64,000 nucleotides of DNA from Bdellovibrionales bacterium RIFOXYA1_FULL_36_14 (GCA_001769975.1 MEPW01000023.1:1-64000), one strand, 5' to 3'. Numbered from the stretch's first letter, positions 10,497 to 20,646 are shown. Notes: a model not told the origin generated them from the letters alone. Numbers and translations are program-made.

Positions 10497-11375
10497 ATGG
10501 GTGCTCTCAACATCATCGTAACCGTTAAACAAGTCCCGGATACTCATAATATTTCGGTAGATGCCATGAAAGAAGATGGCACTGTAAACAGAGCACTGCT
10601 TCCCACTATCTTTAATCCAGAAGATCTAAACGCCCTTGAGGAAGCTCTAAAAGTAAAAGACCAATTAGGTGGAAAAATCACAGTTATAACTATGGGCCCA
10701 CCAAAGGCAATTGAAGTCTTAAAAGATTCTCTTTACCGAGGTGCGGACGAAGCTATTTTAATCTCAGACCGAAAATTTGCGGGAGCTGATACTCTGGCTA
10801 CGTCATATTCGCTAAAATGTGCGATTGAAAAGCTAGGCAAATACGACATTATTTTCTGTGGTAGACAAGCTATCGATGGCGACACAGCCCAAGTTGGGCC
10901 ACAAATCGCCGAAAAACTTAAGATCAACCAAATCACCAACATCATCAATGTCGAAGAAGTCACCCATGAATCAATAACCCTCCGCAGACAAACTGAATAC
11001 GGACAAGAGATCGTTAAATCTCGCTTCCCTGTTCTTATAACCGTAACCGCAGAGGCCAATGAGCCAAGGTTTCCAAGCGTCAAAAGAGTCATGATGTTTA
11101 AAAACATCACTAAAAAAGAAACTGAGGAATCTTATGATGAGACTTATTTAAAAATTGATACAGATCGATCTAAAAAATATATTACTGAATGGAGTGCTGA
11201 CTCTATTGGGGCAGATAGTATAAAAATCGGATTAGCAGGCTCTCCTACCAAAGTTAAACATATTGAAAAAGTAGTTTTAACCGCTAATAGTAAAAATATG
11301 CAAGATATTCCAAACACTGAGGTCGGCATTTGTGCCTTGATTAATGAACTTAAAAATGAACATATTTTTGGATAG
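10497..11375 (+). CDS. etfB: Electron transfer flavoprotein beta subunit
   Basis: IIVTVKQVPDTHN...NPEDLNALEEALKVKD...GRQAIDGDTAQVGPQIAEKL. Confidence 0.95.
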   Translation: MGALNIIVTVKQVPDTHNISVDAMKEDGTVNRALLPTIFNPEDLNALEEALKVKDQLGGKITVITMGPPKAIEVLKDSLYRGADEAILISDRKFAGADTLATSYSLKCAIEKLGKYDIIFCGRQAIDGDTAQVGPQIAEKLKINQITNIINVEEVTHESITLRRQTEYGQEIVKSRFPVLITVTAEANEPRFPSVKRVMMFKNITKKETEESYDETYLKIDTDRSKKYITEWSADSIGADSIKIGLAGSPTKVKHIEKVVLTANSKNMQDIPNTEVGICALINELKNEHIFG

Positions 11376-11384
11376 GAGATAAAA

Positions 11385-12386
11385 ATGAACGCGCCGATCC
11401 TGGTCTTTATTGAACATAATAATAAAAAAGTTGCTGACGTAAGTTTGGAATTGATCAGCGAAGCCACAAGACTTGCTAAAAAATTAAACTGCGAAATTCA
11501 TGGGGTCGTCTTATCCCACAATGCCGCAGAAGAACTTACCCAACTTGGACACTATGGATGCCAAAAACTTTACTACGTAAAAGACAAACGATTGAATCAT
11601 TTTTCTTCGGTCCCTTTTGCCAAATTAGTTACATCAATTATCAAAAAGCACCAACCGCAAATCGTGCTGTTTGGCGCAACTTCCACTGGTCGCGATATTG
11701 CCCCCAGAGTTGCCAGCGAACTATGCTGTGGACTCACTGCTGATTGCACCAAGCTGGAAATTGGTAGTCATAGTATTAAAGATCAAACTTTTGACAATAC
11801 TCTCCTACAAATTCGTCCTGCCTTTGGCGGAAACATTGTGGCAACGATTGTGTCACCAGAATCAAATCCCTCTATGGCGACGGTACGAGAAGGTGTCATG
11901 AAGCTTAATCATCCTGAGACTAATAAAAAAGTTGAAATTATATCTGAGCCGTGTGATCTCTCAGATAGTGATTTTTTAAGTGAGATTTTGGAAGTCATTC
12001 GCGAAGAAAAAACCGTAGATCTTAAACAAGCCAGAATAATTGTCGCCAGCGGAATGGGTGCTAGCACTCCAGAATGTATCTCCCTCATTAGACAACTGGC
12101 TAAAACATTAGGTGGCGAAGTCGGTGCAAGCAGACCAGTGGTAGATGCGGGACTGCTTGGCAAAGATCATCAAGTTGGTCAAACGGGAATCACCGTACGC
12201 CCCAACTTATATATCGCTTGCGGAATATCCGGCCAGATTCAACATATGGCCGGTATGAGTGAAGCCAAAAGAATAATTGCCATCAACAATGATCCTGATG
12301 CCCCGATATTTAAAATAGCTAATTATGGCATCGTGGGAGATGTTAAAGACGTAATACCAAAAATGATCAAGGCCTACCGAGGATAA
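11385..12386 (+). CDS. etfA: Electron transfer flavoprotein alpha subunit
   Basis: C-terminal FAD domain GGEVGASRPVVDAGLLGKDHQVGQTGITVRPNLYIACGISGQIQHMAGM; RBS aggag upstream. Confidence 0.95.
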   Translation: MNAPILVFIEHNNKKVADVSLELISEATRLAKKLNCEIHGVVLSHNAAEELTQLGHYGCQKLYYVKDKRLNHFSSVPFAKLVTSIIKKHQPQIVLFGATSTGRDIAPRVASELCCGLTADCTKLEIGSHSIKDQTFDNTLLQIRPAFGGNIVATIVSPESNPSMATVREGVMKLNHPETNKKVEIISEPCDLSDSDFLSEILEVIREEKTVDLKQARIIVASGMGASTPECISLIRQLAKTLGGEVGASRPVVDAGLLGKDHQVGQTGITVRPNLYIACGISGQIQHMAGMSEAKRIIAINNDPDAPIFKIANYGIVGDVKDVIPKMIKAYRG

Positions 12387-12390
12387 ATAC

Positions 12391-14106
12391 ATGTCAAACT
12401 TTTATAATGATAATCAAGATATTATATTTCATATGGAAAATATGGATCTTCGCAGGATTGTCGAACTCAAAGAAGACAACTTCACTGATTCAAAAACCTG
12501 TAGATATTCTCCACTGGATTATGAAGATACCAGGGATAATTATAAAAAGCTCTTAGAAATTATGGGTGATATTACTGGCAATTATATTGCGCCTAGGGCG
12601 ACTGAAGTTGATCAATTAGGCGCTACATATAAGGACGGTGAAGTCGCTTATGCCCAAGGTACTAAGGAAGCCATTGATATTTTAAAAAAAGCAGATCTTA
12701 TGGGAATGACTCTCCCTCGAAAATACGAAGGTCTTAATCTTCCTAAAACCATCTATTCTATGTGCATCGAAATGGTTTCCCGTGCAGATGCATCTTTAAT
12801 GAACCTAGTGGGTCTGCAAGATATCGCGGACACTATCTGTAAATTTGGTTCCGAAGATCAAAAAGCCAGATATCTTCCTCGTTTTGCCAGAGGAGAAGTT
12901 ATGGGGGCCATGGCCTTAACTGAACCAGATGCCGGTAGTGACCTGCAAGCCGTTATGTTAAAAGCTACACAAAATCCCGACGGAAACTGGTATTTAAACG
13001 GAGTAAAAAGATTTATCACTAACGGCTGCGCCGATGTTTCGCTAGTTCTTGCCCGAAGTGAAGATAAAACCACTGATGGTCGAGGGCTTTCTCTTTTTGT
13101 CTATGAACGAGATAAAAATATGACCATTAGAAGAATTGAACACAAGCTTGGTATTCATGGTTCGCCGACTTGTGAAATCCAATTTAACAATGCCAGATGT
13201 GAGCTACTGGGTACCAGAAGAATGGGGCTCATTAAATACACCATGAGTCTTATGAATGGTGCCAGACTTGGGATTGCGGCTCAATCCCTGGGTATTGCCG
13301 AAGCTGCCTATCGAGAAGCCTTAAAATATGCCAAAGAACGAAATCAATTCAAAAAGAAAATTTTAAACTTTACGGCAGTCTATGAGATGCTTACTGATAT
13401 GAAAATTGGTTTGGAAGCTTCTCGAACACTCCTTTATGAAACCAGTAAAATTGTCGATATCAAAGAAGGCCTGGAAGAGCGGATGGAAAAATATCCCGAG
13501 AGAAAATCCGATCTCCGTGATGAAATCAGCAAATACACCAAACTGGCAGGATTATTTACTCCCTTAGCAAAGGCCCATAACGCTGAAATAGGAAATAAAA
13601 TTTGCTACGATGCCATTCAAATTCATGGAGGAGTTGGTTATACCACTGAATTTAGCGTAGAGAGACACGCCAGAGATCAAAGGATCACCAACATTTATGA
13701 AGGTACTACCCAAATGCAAATCGTCGCAGCTATTGGTGGAATTACCAGCGGCTTAGTAAGTGAGAGACTAAACGAATACGAAAACGATAACGATTTTACT
13801 AAAATGCCAGATCTTTTTAAATCGCTTCAAGAACTAAGAACTAATTTAGAATTGGCCGTATCTCATATTAAAAAGAGAAATGATAATTTATCAATAGAAT
13901 TCCATGCCCGGAGACTCACTGAGATGGCCCTCTATACTGTTAACTCATATCTACTTTCCATTGCTGGACTAAAAAATGATCGAAAAAAACAAATTGCCAA
14001 AATTTATACCAGCAAAGCTTTACCAGACAGTAGAAGCAGACTTGAATTTATCTCCTCGAATGATTACTCCATTGTTGAACTACATGAAGGGATTATCAAC
14101 CATTAA
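12391..14106 (+). CDS. Acyl-CoA dehydrogenase (with C-terminal extension)
   Basis: MGAMALTEPDAGSDLQAVMLKA, YAKERNQFKK, DAIQIHGGVGYTTEFSVERHARDQRITNIYEGTTQMQIVAAI; 4-nt gap after etfA. Confidence 0.93.
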   Translation: MSNFYNDNQDIIFHMENMDLRRIVELKEDNFTDSKTCRYSPLDYEDTRDNYKKLLEIMGDITGNYIAPRATEVDQLGATYKDGEVAYAQGTKEAIDILKKADLMGMTLPRKYEGLNLPKTIYSMCIEMVSRADASLMNLVGLQDIADTICKFGSEDQKARYLPRFARGEVMGAMALTEPDAGSDLQAVMLKATQNPDGNWYLNGVKRFITNGCADVSLVLARSEDKTTDGRGLSLFVYERDKNMTIRRIEHKLGIHGSPTCEIQFNNARCELLGTRRMGLIKYTMSLMNGARLGIAAQSLGIAEAAYREALKYAKERNQFKKKILNFTAVYEMLTDMKIGLEASRTLLYETSKIVDIKEGLEERMEKYPERKSDLRDEISKYTKLAGLFTPLAKAHNAEIGNKICYDAIQIHGGVGYTTEFSVERHARDQRITNIYEGTTQMQIVAAIGGITSGLVSERLNEYENDNDFTKMPDLFKSLQELRTNLELAVSHIKKRNDNLSIEFHARRLTEMALYTVNSYLLSIAGLKNDRKKQIAKIYTSKALPDSRSRLEFISSNDYSIVELHEGIINH

Positions 14107-14752
14107 TGGGTTTGAATACTTTTTATAAAAGTCAATAGCATGAATTCACGGCAAGACATCGGTAAGTCATTCTCTTTACAAGGGAGAAATCCAACTATTT
14201 GATAACGTTTATTACAGATTTAAAGCTATGCTTAACTCTCTGATTTTTTGTAGGGTTGAACACATTTTTATATATTAATTGTTCCAATCCCTAAGCAGGG
14301 TTAAAATGTAAAAAACAATGTTTTTTTATTATTTGATTTTGCAGTAGCACGTAAGCCCCATGACAAAATCAATTGATAGTATGTTGTGGCCTTTATGAAA
14401 GTGAAAAGACATCAATCTAAAACTAAAACTTTTCTAAAGCGCATTTGGGCCTTTGGTGCTCAAATGATTCCTTCTATTCTAATTAGAAATCAAAATGTTA
14501 TTAATCTTAGAGAAGATTTTTGTATAGTTGATGGTCAGGCCAATCAGGGGGAGGACAATATGAACTATAAAACACCACCGTAACCAGCCTAAACTTATTG
14601 TAATAAGTAAGTTAGGGTTTAACGTTTCTTTATTTTGTTTTTTATGCTTTTCGAAATCTGTGTTTTTGTGTAGTACGTTTGTTCCATGGGTACGTTTGAT
14701 ATAAACAAAAGCAGGAAAACCGGAATACGAAGTTGAGATCATTAACGACTTT

Positions 14753-15949
14753 GTGACCGTTTCATTAGGAGACGGTATGGTTTTCACAACATTTACAAAA
14801 TTATTATTTATTGCTTCACTTTTAGTGGTTTTATCCGCTTGTCAACAAGAAGAATTTTTTGAGAAGACATATCTTGAGGGTACAGACGTTGTTGATACCA
14901 CTCCTGATATTGACCTTCCAATTATTGATGAGATTCCAGTAGTTGAACCAACCCCAGTAGTGGGACCAACTCCAGTAGTTGAGCCAACTCCAGTAGTTGA
15001 GCCAACTCCAGTAGTTGAACCAACTCCAGCAGTAGTTGAACTTGAACTCGTTTCAGAGCAATTTATTCAAAAAAATGTTGGCGCTAATTCAGGTAAAGTT
15101 GACATTCTATGGGTAATTGACAACTCAGGTTCAATGGGTGATGAACAACAAGCTATTGCCAAAAACTTCAAATTCTTTATTAATGCCTTCATCAATAAAG
15201 GAGCTGATTTTAAAATGGCAATTACTACTACAGACACTACTACCAAGTACAATGGTAACATTACCTGCGGTTATAATTACTCCTACAGATCAACCAATGT
15301 TTGCGGAACTCCTGGTAACATCAGTTCAGATGAACTTATCTATAAGTTATCTGCTGAAGCCGCCAGCTACGATCTGGTTGATTTTATCGACGACTTTATG
15401 AAATACATCTATGTAGGTGCAAATGGTTCAGGTACAGAAAGAGGACTCAAAGCTACTTCTTCTTTCTTAGCTAAATACAACCAAACTTTCCTACGTGATG
15501 AAGCTTTCTTTGCTGTTATCGTTGTTAGTGATGAGCAAGATCAATCATCAGATACCGTTGCTAATTATGTAAACTACATTAGATCACACAAAACTAACGA
15601 AGGTATGGCAAAAATCTATTCCATCGTTGCTAAAACTGCTAGTTCACAAAATACGATTGGAAGTAGATACGTAGAAGCTTCAAATTTAACAGGTGGAATT
15701 CACGATGATATTAAAAAAGATTTCTATGAAACACTTCTTAATATCGGTGGTTCTATTATTGAATTGTTAGATAGTTTTGCTTTGGCCCAAGGCCCATACG
15801 CTGGTACAGACGTAATAGTTAAAGTAAACGGAGTTGTTATGAATTCAGGCTGGATCTTTAATGCTGATAATAACTCAATTAAATTTAATGAAGACAGTAT
15901 CCCAGCAGAAGGAAGCATAATCACTATCGATTACTATGTACAAAAGTAA
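14753..15949 (+). CDS. VWA-domain lipoprotein with Pro-Thr repeat linker; possible CglB-like adhesin
   Basis: Predicted lipobox (VVLSAC), (PVVEPT)n linker, MIDAS motif DILWVIDNSGSMGDEQ. Confidence 0.85.
   Translation: MTVSLGDGMVFTTFTKLLFIASLLVVLSACQQEEFFEKTYLEGTDVVDTTPDIDLPIIDEIPVVEPTPVVGPTPVVEPTPVVEPTPVVEPTPAVVELELVSEQFIQKNVGANSGKVDILWVIDNSGSMGDEQQAIAKNFKFFINAFINKGADFKMAITTTDTTTKYNGNITCGYNYSYRSTNVCGTPGNISSDELIYKLSAEAASYDLVDFIDDFMKYIYVGANGSGTERGLKATSSFLAKYNQTFLRDEAFFAVIVVSDEQDQSSDTVANYVNYIRSHKTNEGMAKIYSIVAKTASSQNTIGSRYVEASNLTGGIHDDIKKDFYETLLNIGGSIIELLDSFALAQGPYAGTDVIVKVNGVVMNSGWIFNADNNSIKFNEDSIPAEGSIITIDYYVQK
14936..15025 (+). repeat. 18-bp tandem repeat, 5 units (ccagtagttgarccaact), encoding PVVEPT
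   Basis: Direct reading: five consecutive 18-nt units with 0-3 substitutions. Confidence 0.95.
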
Positions 15950-15962
15950 GGATTAAATAGCT

Positions 15963-15997
15963 GGTCGGGATAACGAGGAGTTATCCCGGCCTTTTTT
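15963..15997 (+). terminator. Rho-independent terminator after the VWA gene
   Basis: GGTCGGGATAAC-GAGGA-GTTATCCCGGCC followed by TTTTTT. Confidence 0.93.
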
Positions 15998-16167
15998 CAT
16001 TTAAGTATTTTGATTTTTTAAGATTTAGTTAATTGTTAGTAAAAAGCAATTGAAGTTTTGGACGCATTGCGCTATTTTTAAATAAAGGGTTCTTTTCTTT
16101 AGATTTTGTGTCAGGACGTTAGTTAGCGTTGAAAAAAGTGGTTACACAATCTCAAAGTTTTCCAGAG

Positions 16168-16199
16168 AAGTTTAAGTCCAAGTTACCATGCTTAAACTT
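16168..16199 (+). other. Stem-loop in the leader of the Glt-like operon
   Basis: AAGTTTAAG (16168-16176) pairs with CTTAAACTT (16191-16199), 19 nt before the ATG of the beta-barrel gene. Confidence 0.5.
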
Positions 16200-16218
16200 T
16201 GGCTTCTAGGTATATCCC

Positions 16219-16944
16219 ATGAAAAATAATTTTATTCTAAGTGAGATCGGACGGTTTATTATCGTATTATTTTTAATTTTCATTTTCATCGTTCCAACAT
16301 ACCTGCGAGCAACGGAAAAAGACCTCTACGATTTTTTGTGGCTTGATCAGGATAAAAAAGTTTATGTTCTCCAAAACAAAAACTATAAAAAGAAAAATTC
16401 ATTTTATTTTGATGCAGGTTACACCAAGGTTATCAACCAAAAATTTATAAGTGGTAAAGCCTTGGCCTTAAGAACTGGTTTTTATTTTCATGAGGAGTGG
16501 GGTGTTGAACTGCTTTACAATACTTATTTCAATACCAACAATGATACTTTTGCGGCTGTCCAAAGAGTTAATGGTAGTGTGCCCTTCGTTAGAAAACTAA
16601 CTGGCAGTTACGCTGGTCTTTTGGTGTGGTCACCCTTTTATGGCAAAATAAATACGTTTAATAAAATCTATTATTTCGATTGGTCGTTTGGACTCGGTCT
16701 GGGTAATGCTGATTTTGAAAATAACTTAATTTCCGCAGGTGATGAGAATGTGCCAGACTCTTATGACAAAAAAAGTAGCATGGCAATCATGGCTAAAACC
16801 AATTTAAAATTCCATATTTCTAAACACATCCATTTAAATATTGAATACCTAAATACTTCATACAAAGACCGAAGCCCTTCCTCTCCCAAAGAAGAAAGAA
16901 GGTATAATTCAGACGTCACCGTTGGACTTGGGTTCTCATTCTAA
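16219..16944 (+). CDS. Outer-membrane beta-barrel protein (myxobacterial/Bdellovibrio OMP type)
   Basis: Signal-like N-terminus; alternating beta strands; FYFDAGYTKVINQKFISGKALALRTGFYFHEEWGVELLYN; C-terminal SDVTVGLGFSF barrel signature. Confidence 0.8.
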   Translation: MKNNFILSEIGRFIIVLFLIFIFIVPTYLRATEKDLYDFLWLDQDKKVYVLQNKNYKKKNSFYFDAGYTKVINQKFISGKALALRTGFYFHEEWGVELLYNTYFNTNNDTFAAVQRVNGSVPFVRKLTGSYAGLLVWSPFYGKINTFNKIYYFDWSFGLGLGNADFENNLISAGDENVPDSYDKKSSMAIMAKTNLKFHISKHIHLNIEYLNTSYKDRSPSSPKEERRYNSDVTVGLGFSF

Positions 16945-16958
16945 GGTAGAGGCAAAAC

Positions 16959-18479
16959 ATGAAAAAAATAATAATTAAATTACTACTCATTTTTATCATA
17001 TGCTTTGAAGCTTTTGGGTCCCTGGAAAAAGCCCGACAGCTTTATAACGATCCCAAGGTTGAGCGAAAAAATGAAAAGATCACTTATGAACTGATCATGG
17101 GGGATTATTATTTTTCCGCCATTCCATTTGCTATCAAACATATTGCAAGCACGCAAAAAATCAATCCGGAATTTGAAAAAGCATTAAAGGCTTTAGTCGT
17201 CAAAGCCGGCCCAGAAATCTTTTTTGATGTTTCCACGGAAGTACTTGTGAAACATGACTCGCCTACTCTATATTTTGTGCTAGGACTGAGATACTTCCAT
17301 GAAAAAAATTATGCCCTGGCCATTAAATATTTAGAAAAAGTTCCAGACAATAATTACCTACAACCAGAGGTAAGGCTCACCAAAGGTGCTGCCTATAGTT
17401 TGCTTGGTAATAGCGACGCTGGATATACCGAATATAAAAAATGCTACAATTACGCTGAGAGTGCGGTGAGCTCTAGTGCTAACGATAAAATAAAAAGATA
17501 CTACGCAATTCTAAAAGAAACCTGCTCAATTCATGTTGCCAGATTGAAATTTACCTCTCAAGAATATGACAAATCTATTGAAGCGTACGATGAAATTGAT
17601 AAGACTTCTTATAAATGGCCCTACGTGCTTTTGGAAAAGGCATGGGTAAAATTTAAACAAAAAGATTACAACCGAACACTCGGTTTGTTGGTTACTTACA
17701 AATATCCGCTACTCGAAAGTTATTTTATGCCAGAGAGCGAACTCCTCACGGCCTTATCTTATCATAAACTGTGCTTATGGGAGGATGCTTTAAGCGTTGT
17801 AGACCAATATTATAAAATTTATAAACCCAGATCAGAAGCGTTGGCTTCAGTGCTTATCAAAAACAAAACTTCTGACAATTATTTTTTCTACCTGACTCAC
17901 GAATCAACGCAAATGCTGGAAGCTAAGCACCCCTTTATTAAAAGTTTGATTACTCAGATTAAAAAAACAGTTAAATACAACGTAGAATATGGAGCTTATA
18001 AAATTGCCATGAAAGAAGCCACCTTGCTTAAAAAGATGAATCGGGATGATTTTATACGAGTCCTAATTGAAGAAACTGACACCCAGATTAACTCAAAAAT
18101 TAAATCCTTGAACTGGTACATTAAGGAATACATGTATGAGTTCATTAACAAAATAAACGGTCTGTCTTTCCAACTTTTTAAAATTAGAATCGATATTATG
18201 AGTAAAAAAAGAGATCTGATTTACAAAGGGACCCAGCTAATTTCCGATCGCGGACGAGGTGATTTAAAACATGTCAACAGAACAGTCGATGAACAATTTT
18301 GGGAATTCACTGGAGAATTTTGGGCCGATGAACTGGGGGATTATTCGTTTGGACTTAAATCCAACTGCGAAGAAGTAAAACAAAGAACGTTTGAGGACGT
18401 AAAACAGGAAATACTTGAGGAAGAAAAAAGTCAAAAGAAGAAAGATGATGACAGCTCCAAGGGGGTAAAAAATGACTAA
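16959..18479 (+). CDS. Secreted TPR-repeat protein, Glt-like cluster
   Basis: Signal peptide; helical repeats such as PTLYFVLGLRYFHEKNYALAIKYLEKVPDN. Confidence 0.75.
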   Translation: MKKIIIKLLLIFIICFEAFGSLEKARQLYNDPKVERKNEKITYELIMGDYYFSAIPFAIKHIASTQKINPEFEKALKALVVKAGPEIFFDVSTEVLVKHDSPTLYFVLGLRYFHEKNYALAIKYLEKVPDNNYLQPEVRLTKGAAYSLLGNSDAGYTEYKKCYNYAESAVSSSANDKIKRYYAILKETCSIHVARLKFTSQEYDKSIEAYDEIDKTSYKWPYVLLEKAWVKFKQKDYNRTLGLLVTYKYPLLESYFMPESELLTALSYHKLCLWEDALSVVDQYYKIYKPRSEALASVLIKNKTSDNYFFYLTHESTQMLEAKHPFIKSLITQIKKTVKYNVEYGAYKIAMKEATLLKKMNRDDFIRVLIEETDTQINSKIKSLNWYIKEYMYEFINKINGLSFQLFKIRIDIMSKKRDLIYKGTQLISDRGRGDLKHVNRTVDEQFWEFTGEFWADELGDYSFGLKSNCEEVKQRTFEDVKQEILEEEKSQKKKDDDSSKGVKND

Positions 18480-18738
18480 AACAATTGTAACGATATTTTT
18501 ATTCACTTTGTTTACCACTAGCTTTCACGCTTTCGCAGAAAATAAAAAAGAAAAAGTAATCGTTGAATACAAAAAGTATGAACGCTTTGACCTTGGAAAC
18601 TTAGAAATCCAAGGTTCCGTCATCGCCCCTGGAGATGTTTCCGTAAAAGAGCGGGAACGTAAAGTATTGGAAACTGATTTCTATGAAAAAAAGGATTATT
18701 TTCCAGATATCAGACGGGATGTATTAAATTTAAAGTAA
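18472..18738 (+). CDS. Small secreted protein (88 aa), Glt-like cluster
   Basis: ATG overlaps the stop region of the preceding gene; signal peptide MTKTIVTIFLFTLFTTSFHAFA. Confidence 0.7.
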   Translation: MTKTIVTIFLFTLFTTSFHAFAENKKEKVIVEYKKYERFDLGNLEIQGSVIAPGDVSVKERERKVLETDFYEKKDYFPDIRRDVLNLK

Positions 18739-18856
18739 TCTTTTGCTAATAATTTTAATAACTTGACTTTGAAATTGATGTGCCTTTTTCCTCAAGTTTA
18801 TTTCATTAAGTGTCGATATAAGAACGTGATAGGAACATTTTTGTAGAGGAAAATAT

Positions 18857-19600
18857 ATGGAACAAACAATGAGTCAAGTTGCGGCAACCACACCCATCAA
18901 CGAAGCAATCGCTAACACCTCCTTAATTGAAGATATTGCTATTTTCATGAATGATGGTGGCGTCTTCATGTGGATCATTTTGGCGATTTGGATTTTTGGA
19001 ATTCTAATCACTTTAGAACGCTTCAAATCCTACGCCGTGTTTGATACAAAGGGTGATAGCTTAATGAATATGATAAAGAAGCACGTACTTCTAAACAATG
19101 TTCAAGAAGCTATTAAAATTTGTAGCAGTTCTAAGGCCCTACTCCCCTACGTGCTTAAGTCAGGACTAAAAAGAGCCAACCAAAGCAAGGAACAAATACA
19201 AGACGCGATCGAATCCTCCATGCTGGAAGTTCAACCTAAAATTGAACGCTGGATGGGATACTTACAATTAGTTGCCAATATTTCAACCCTATTTGGATTG
19301 CTTGGCACAATTCAAGGTTTAATTGGATCCTTTAGTGCTGTGGCTACGGCTGACCCCGCTTCTAAAGCAAAGTTATTGGCCATAGGTATTTCAACCGCCA
19401 TGAATACCACCGCACTTGGACTTTTATCTGCCATTACTATTATGATTGCTTACCAGGTACTGCTGAGCAAACATGACAAAATTACCGGGGAGATTGAAGA
19501 ATATTCAGTAAAATTAATTGACCTGCTAGGAACTAAAAAAGGTGGAAGCTTTACAGTCTCGGGTAGCTCGGAAGCACCAGATATTACTAAAGCTGCTTAA
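18857..19600 (+). CDS. MotA/TolQ/ExbB-family proton channel (AglR-like)
   Basis: Typical TolQ core: LQLVANISTLFGLLGTIQGLIGSFSAVATADPASKAKLLAIGISTAMNTTALGLLSAITIMIAY. Confidence 0.9.
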   Translation: MEQTMSQVAATTPINEAIANTSLIEDIAIFMNDGGVFMWIILAIWIFGILITLERFKSYAVFDTKGDSLMNMIKKHVLLNNVQEAIKICSSSKALLPYVLKSGLKRANQSKEQIQDAIESSMLEVQPKIERWMGYLQLVANISTLFGLLGTIQGLIGSFSAVATADPASKAKLLAIGISTAMNTTALGLLSAITIMIAYQVLLSKHDKITGEIEEYSVKLIDLLGTKKGGSFTVSGSSEAPDITKAA

Positions 19601-19623
19601 ATTTGTATTGAGTGGATTAATAT

Positions 19624-20139
19624 ATGCAAAAATCGTTTAGTAAGTTAAACAGAAAAACCAAACCTAATTTGATTCCAATTATGGATGCGGTTTTTATTTT
19701 CATTTTTTTCCTGCTCATGTCTGCCCAGTTTATTGATATATACGAAATAAACTCCGATGCTCCTGCCGTAGTCACTATTGATAAAAAAATTGATAAAAAA
19801 GATCCTCTAAATTTAGTTTTAGAGATCACTAAGGATAGCATAATAATTAAAACAGGACTTAGTGAAAAAACTCACTTTGAACTTAATAAGAAAACCGACG
19901 GTAAATATGATTTAGAAAAGCTCAATAAAATGCTGGCGGAAATTAAGTTAAAAAACATTGATGAGGATGCAGTTATTTTGCGTCCGATCTCGACGGTATC
20001 CTATGCTGATATTGTCAAGATCATGGATACCACCAGAGAAACAAGTCATAACCAGATACTGACTGCACGTAATAAAAAAGGTGAACTTATAAAGACCACC
20101 AGCTTGTTTAATAAAATTATTTTTGAAACAATAATTTAG
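19624..20139 (+). CDS. ExbD/TolR-family protein 1
   Basis: Single TM with Asp (NLIPIMDAVFIFIFFLLM), periplasmic TolR-like domain (ILRPISTVSYADIVKIMDTTRE). Confidence 0.85.
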   Translation: MQKSFSKLNRKTKPNLIPIMDAVFIFIFFLLMSAQFIDIYEINSDAPAVVTIDKKIDKKDPLNLVLEITKDSIIIKTGLSEKTHFELNKKTDGKYDLEKLNKMLAEIKLKNIDEDAVILRPISTVSYADIVKIMDTTRETSHNQILTARNKKGELIKTTSLFNKIIFETII

Positions 20140-20145
20140 GATACT

Positions 20146-20646
20146 ATGAGAAAAAAACGTTTTAACCGATTAAAGAAAGGTAGTGGGGATAAGGCCCTGG
20201 AACTCGATATCACTTCGTTACTTGATATTCTAGTTATCCTGCTGGTTTTTTTATTAAAAAGTTATAATGCTTCAGATTTAAAATTGGATTTGCTCGGAAA
20301 AATTGAGTTGCCGGATTCAGTCTCTCGTACGCTGGGTAACGACTCAGTCATTTTACAAGTCAACCGCGATAAAAAGGTTTGGATCAACAACGTTTATGCT
20401 GGTGATATTCAAACAGGAGAAGAACGAGTTGATTTTATCTATGACAAGCTTGATGAAATAAAAAAAGAAAAAGATAAGACCGCCGATAGCATGAGGACAC
20501 TGGCCAGTGCTATGAAGGACCATAACAAACAAATCAATATTGTATTGGATAAAACCCTCTCGTATAAAACCCTTCGCCAGGTTATGCATACTGCGGCTTT
20601 AGCCGGCTATCCTGAGTTTAAGTTTATTGTCCAGGGTAATTACTGA
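20146..20646 (+). CDS. ExbD/TolR-family protein 2
   Basis: LELDITSLLDILVILLVFLL TM with Asp; NIVLDKTLSYKTLRQVMHTAALAGYPEFKFIV. Confidence 0.87.
   Translation: MRKKRFNRLKKGSGDKALELDITSLLDILVILLVFLLKSYNASDLKLDLLGKIELPDSVSRTLGNDSVILQVNRDKKVWINNVYAGDIQTGEERVDFIYDKLDEIKKEKDKTADSMRTLASAMKDHNKQINIVLDKTLSYKTLRQVMHTAALAGYPEFKFIVQGNY

Noticed and set aside
14386-14583. 65-aa ORF (GTG start) between acyl-CoA dehydrogenase and VWA genes
   Set aside because: No good RBS or recognisable family, and overlaps an equally weak opposite-strand ORF (14479-14787).
18857-20646. Canonical Tol-Pal or TonB-ExbBD operon
   Set aside because: No TolA, TolB, Pal or TonB-dependent receptor nearby; two TolR-like proteins and flanking TPR/FHA/AgmX-tail genes fit an Agl/Glt-type arrangement better.
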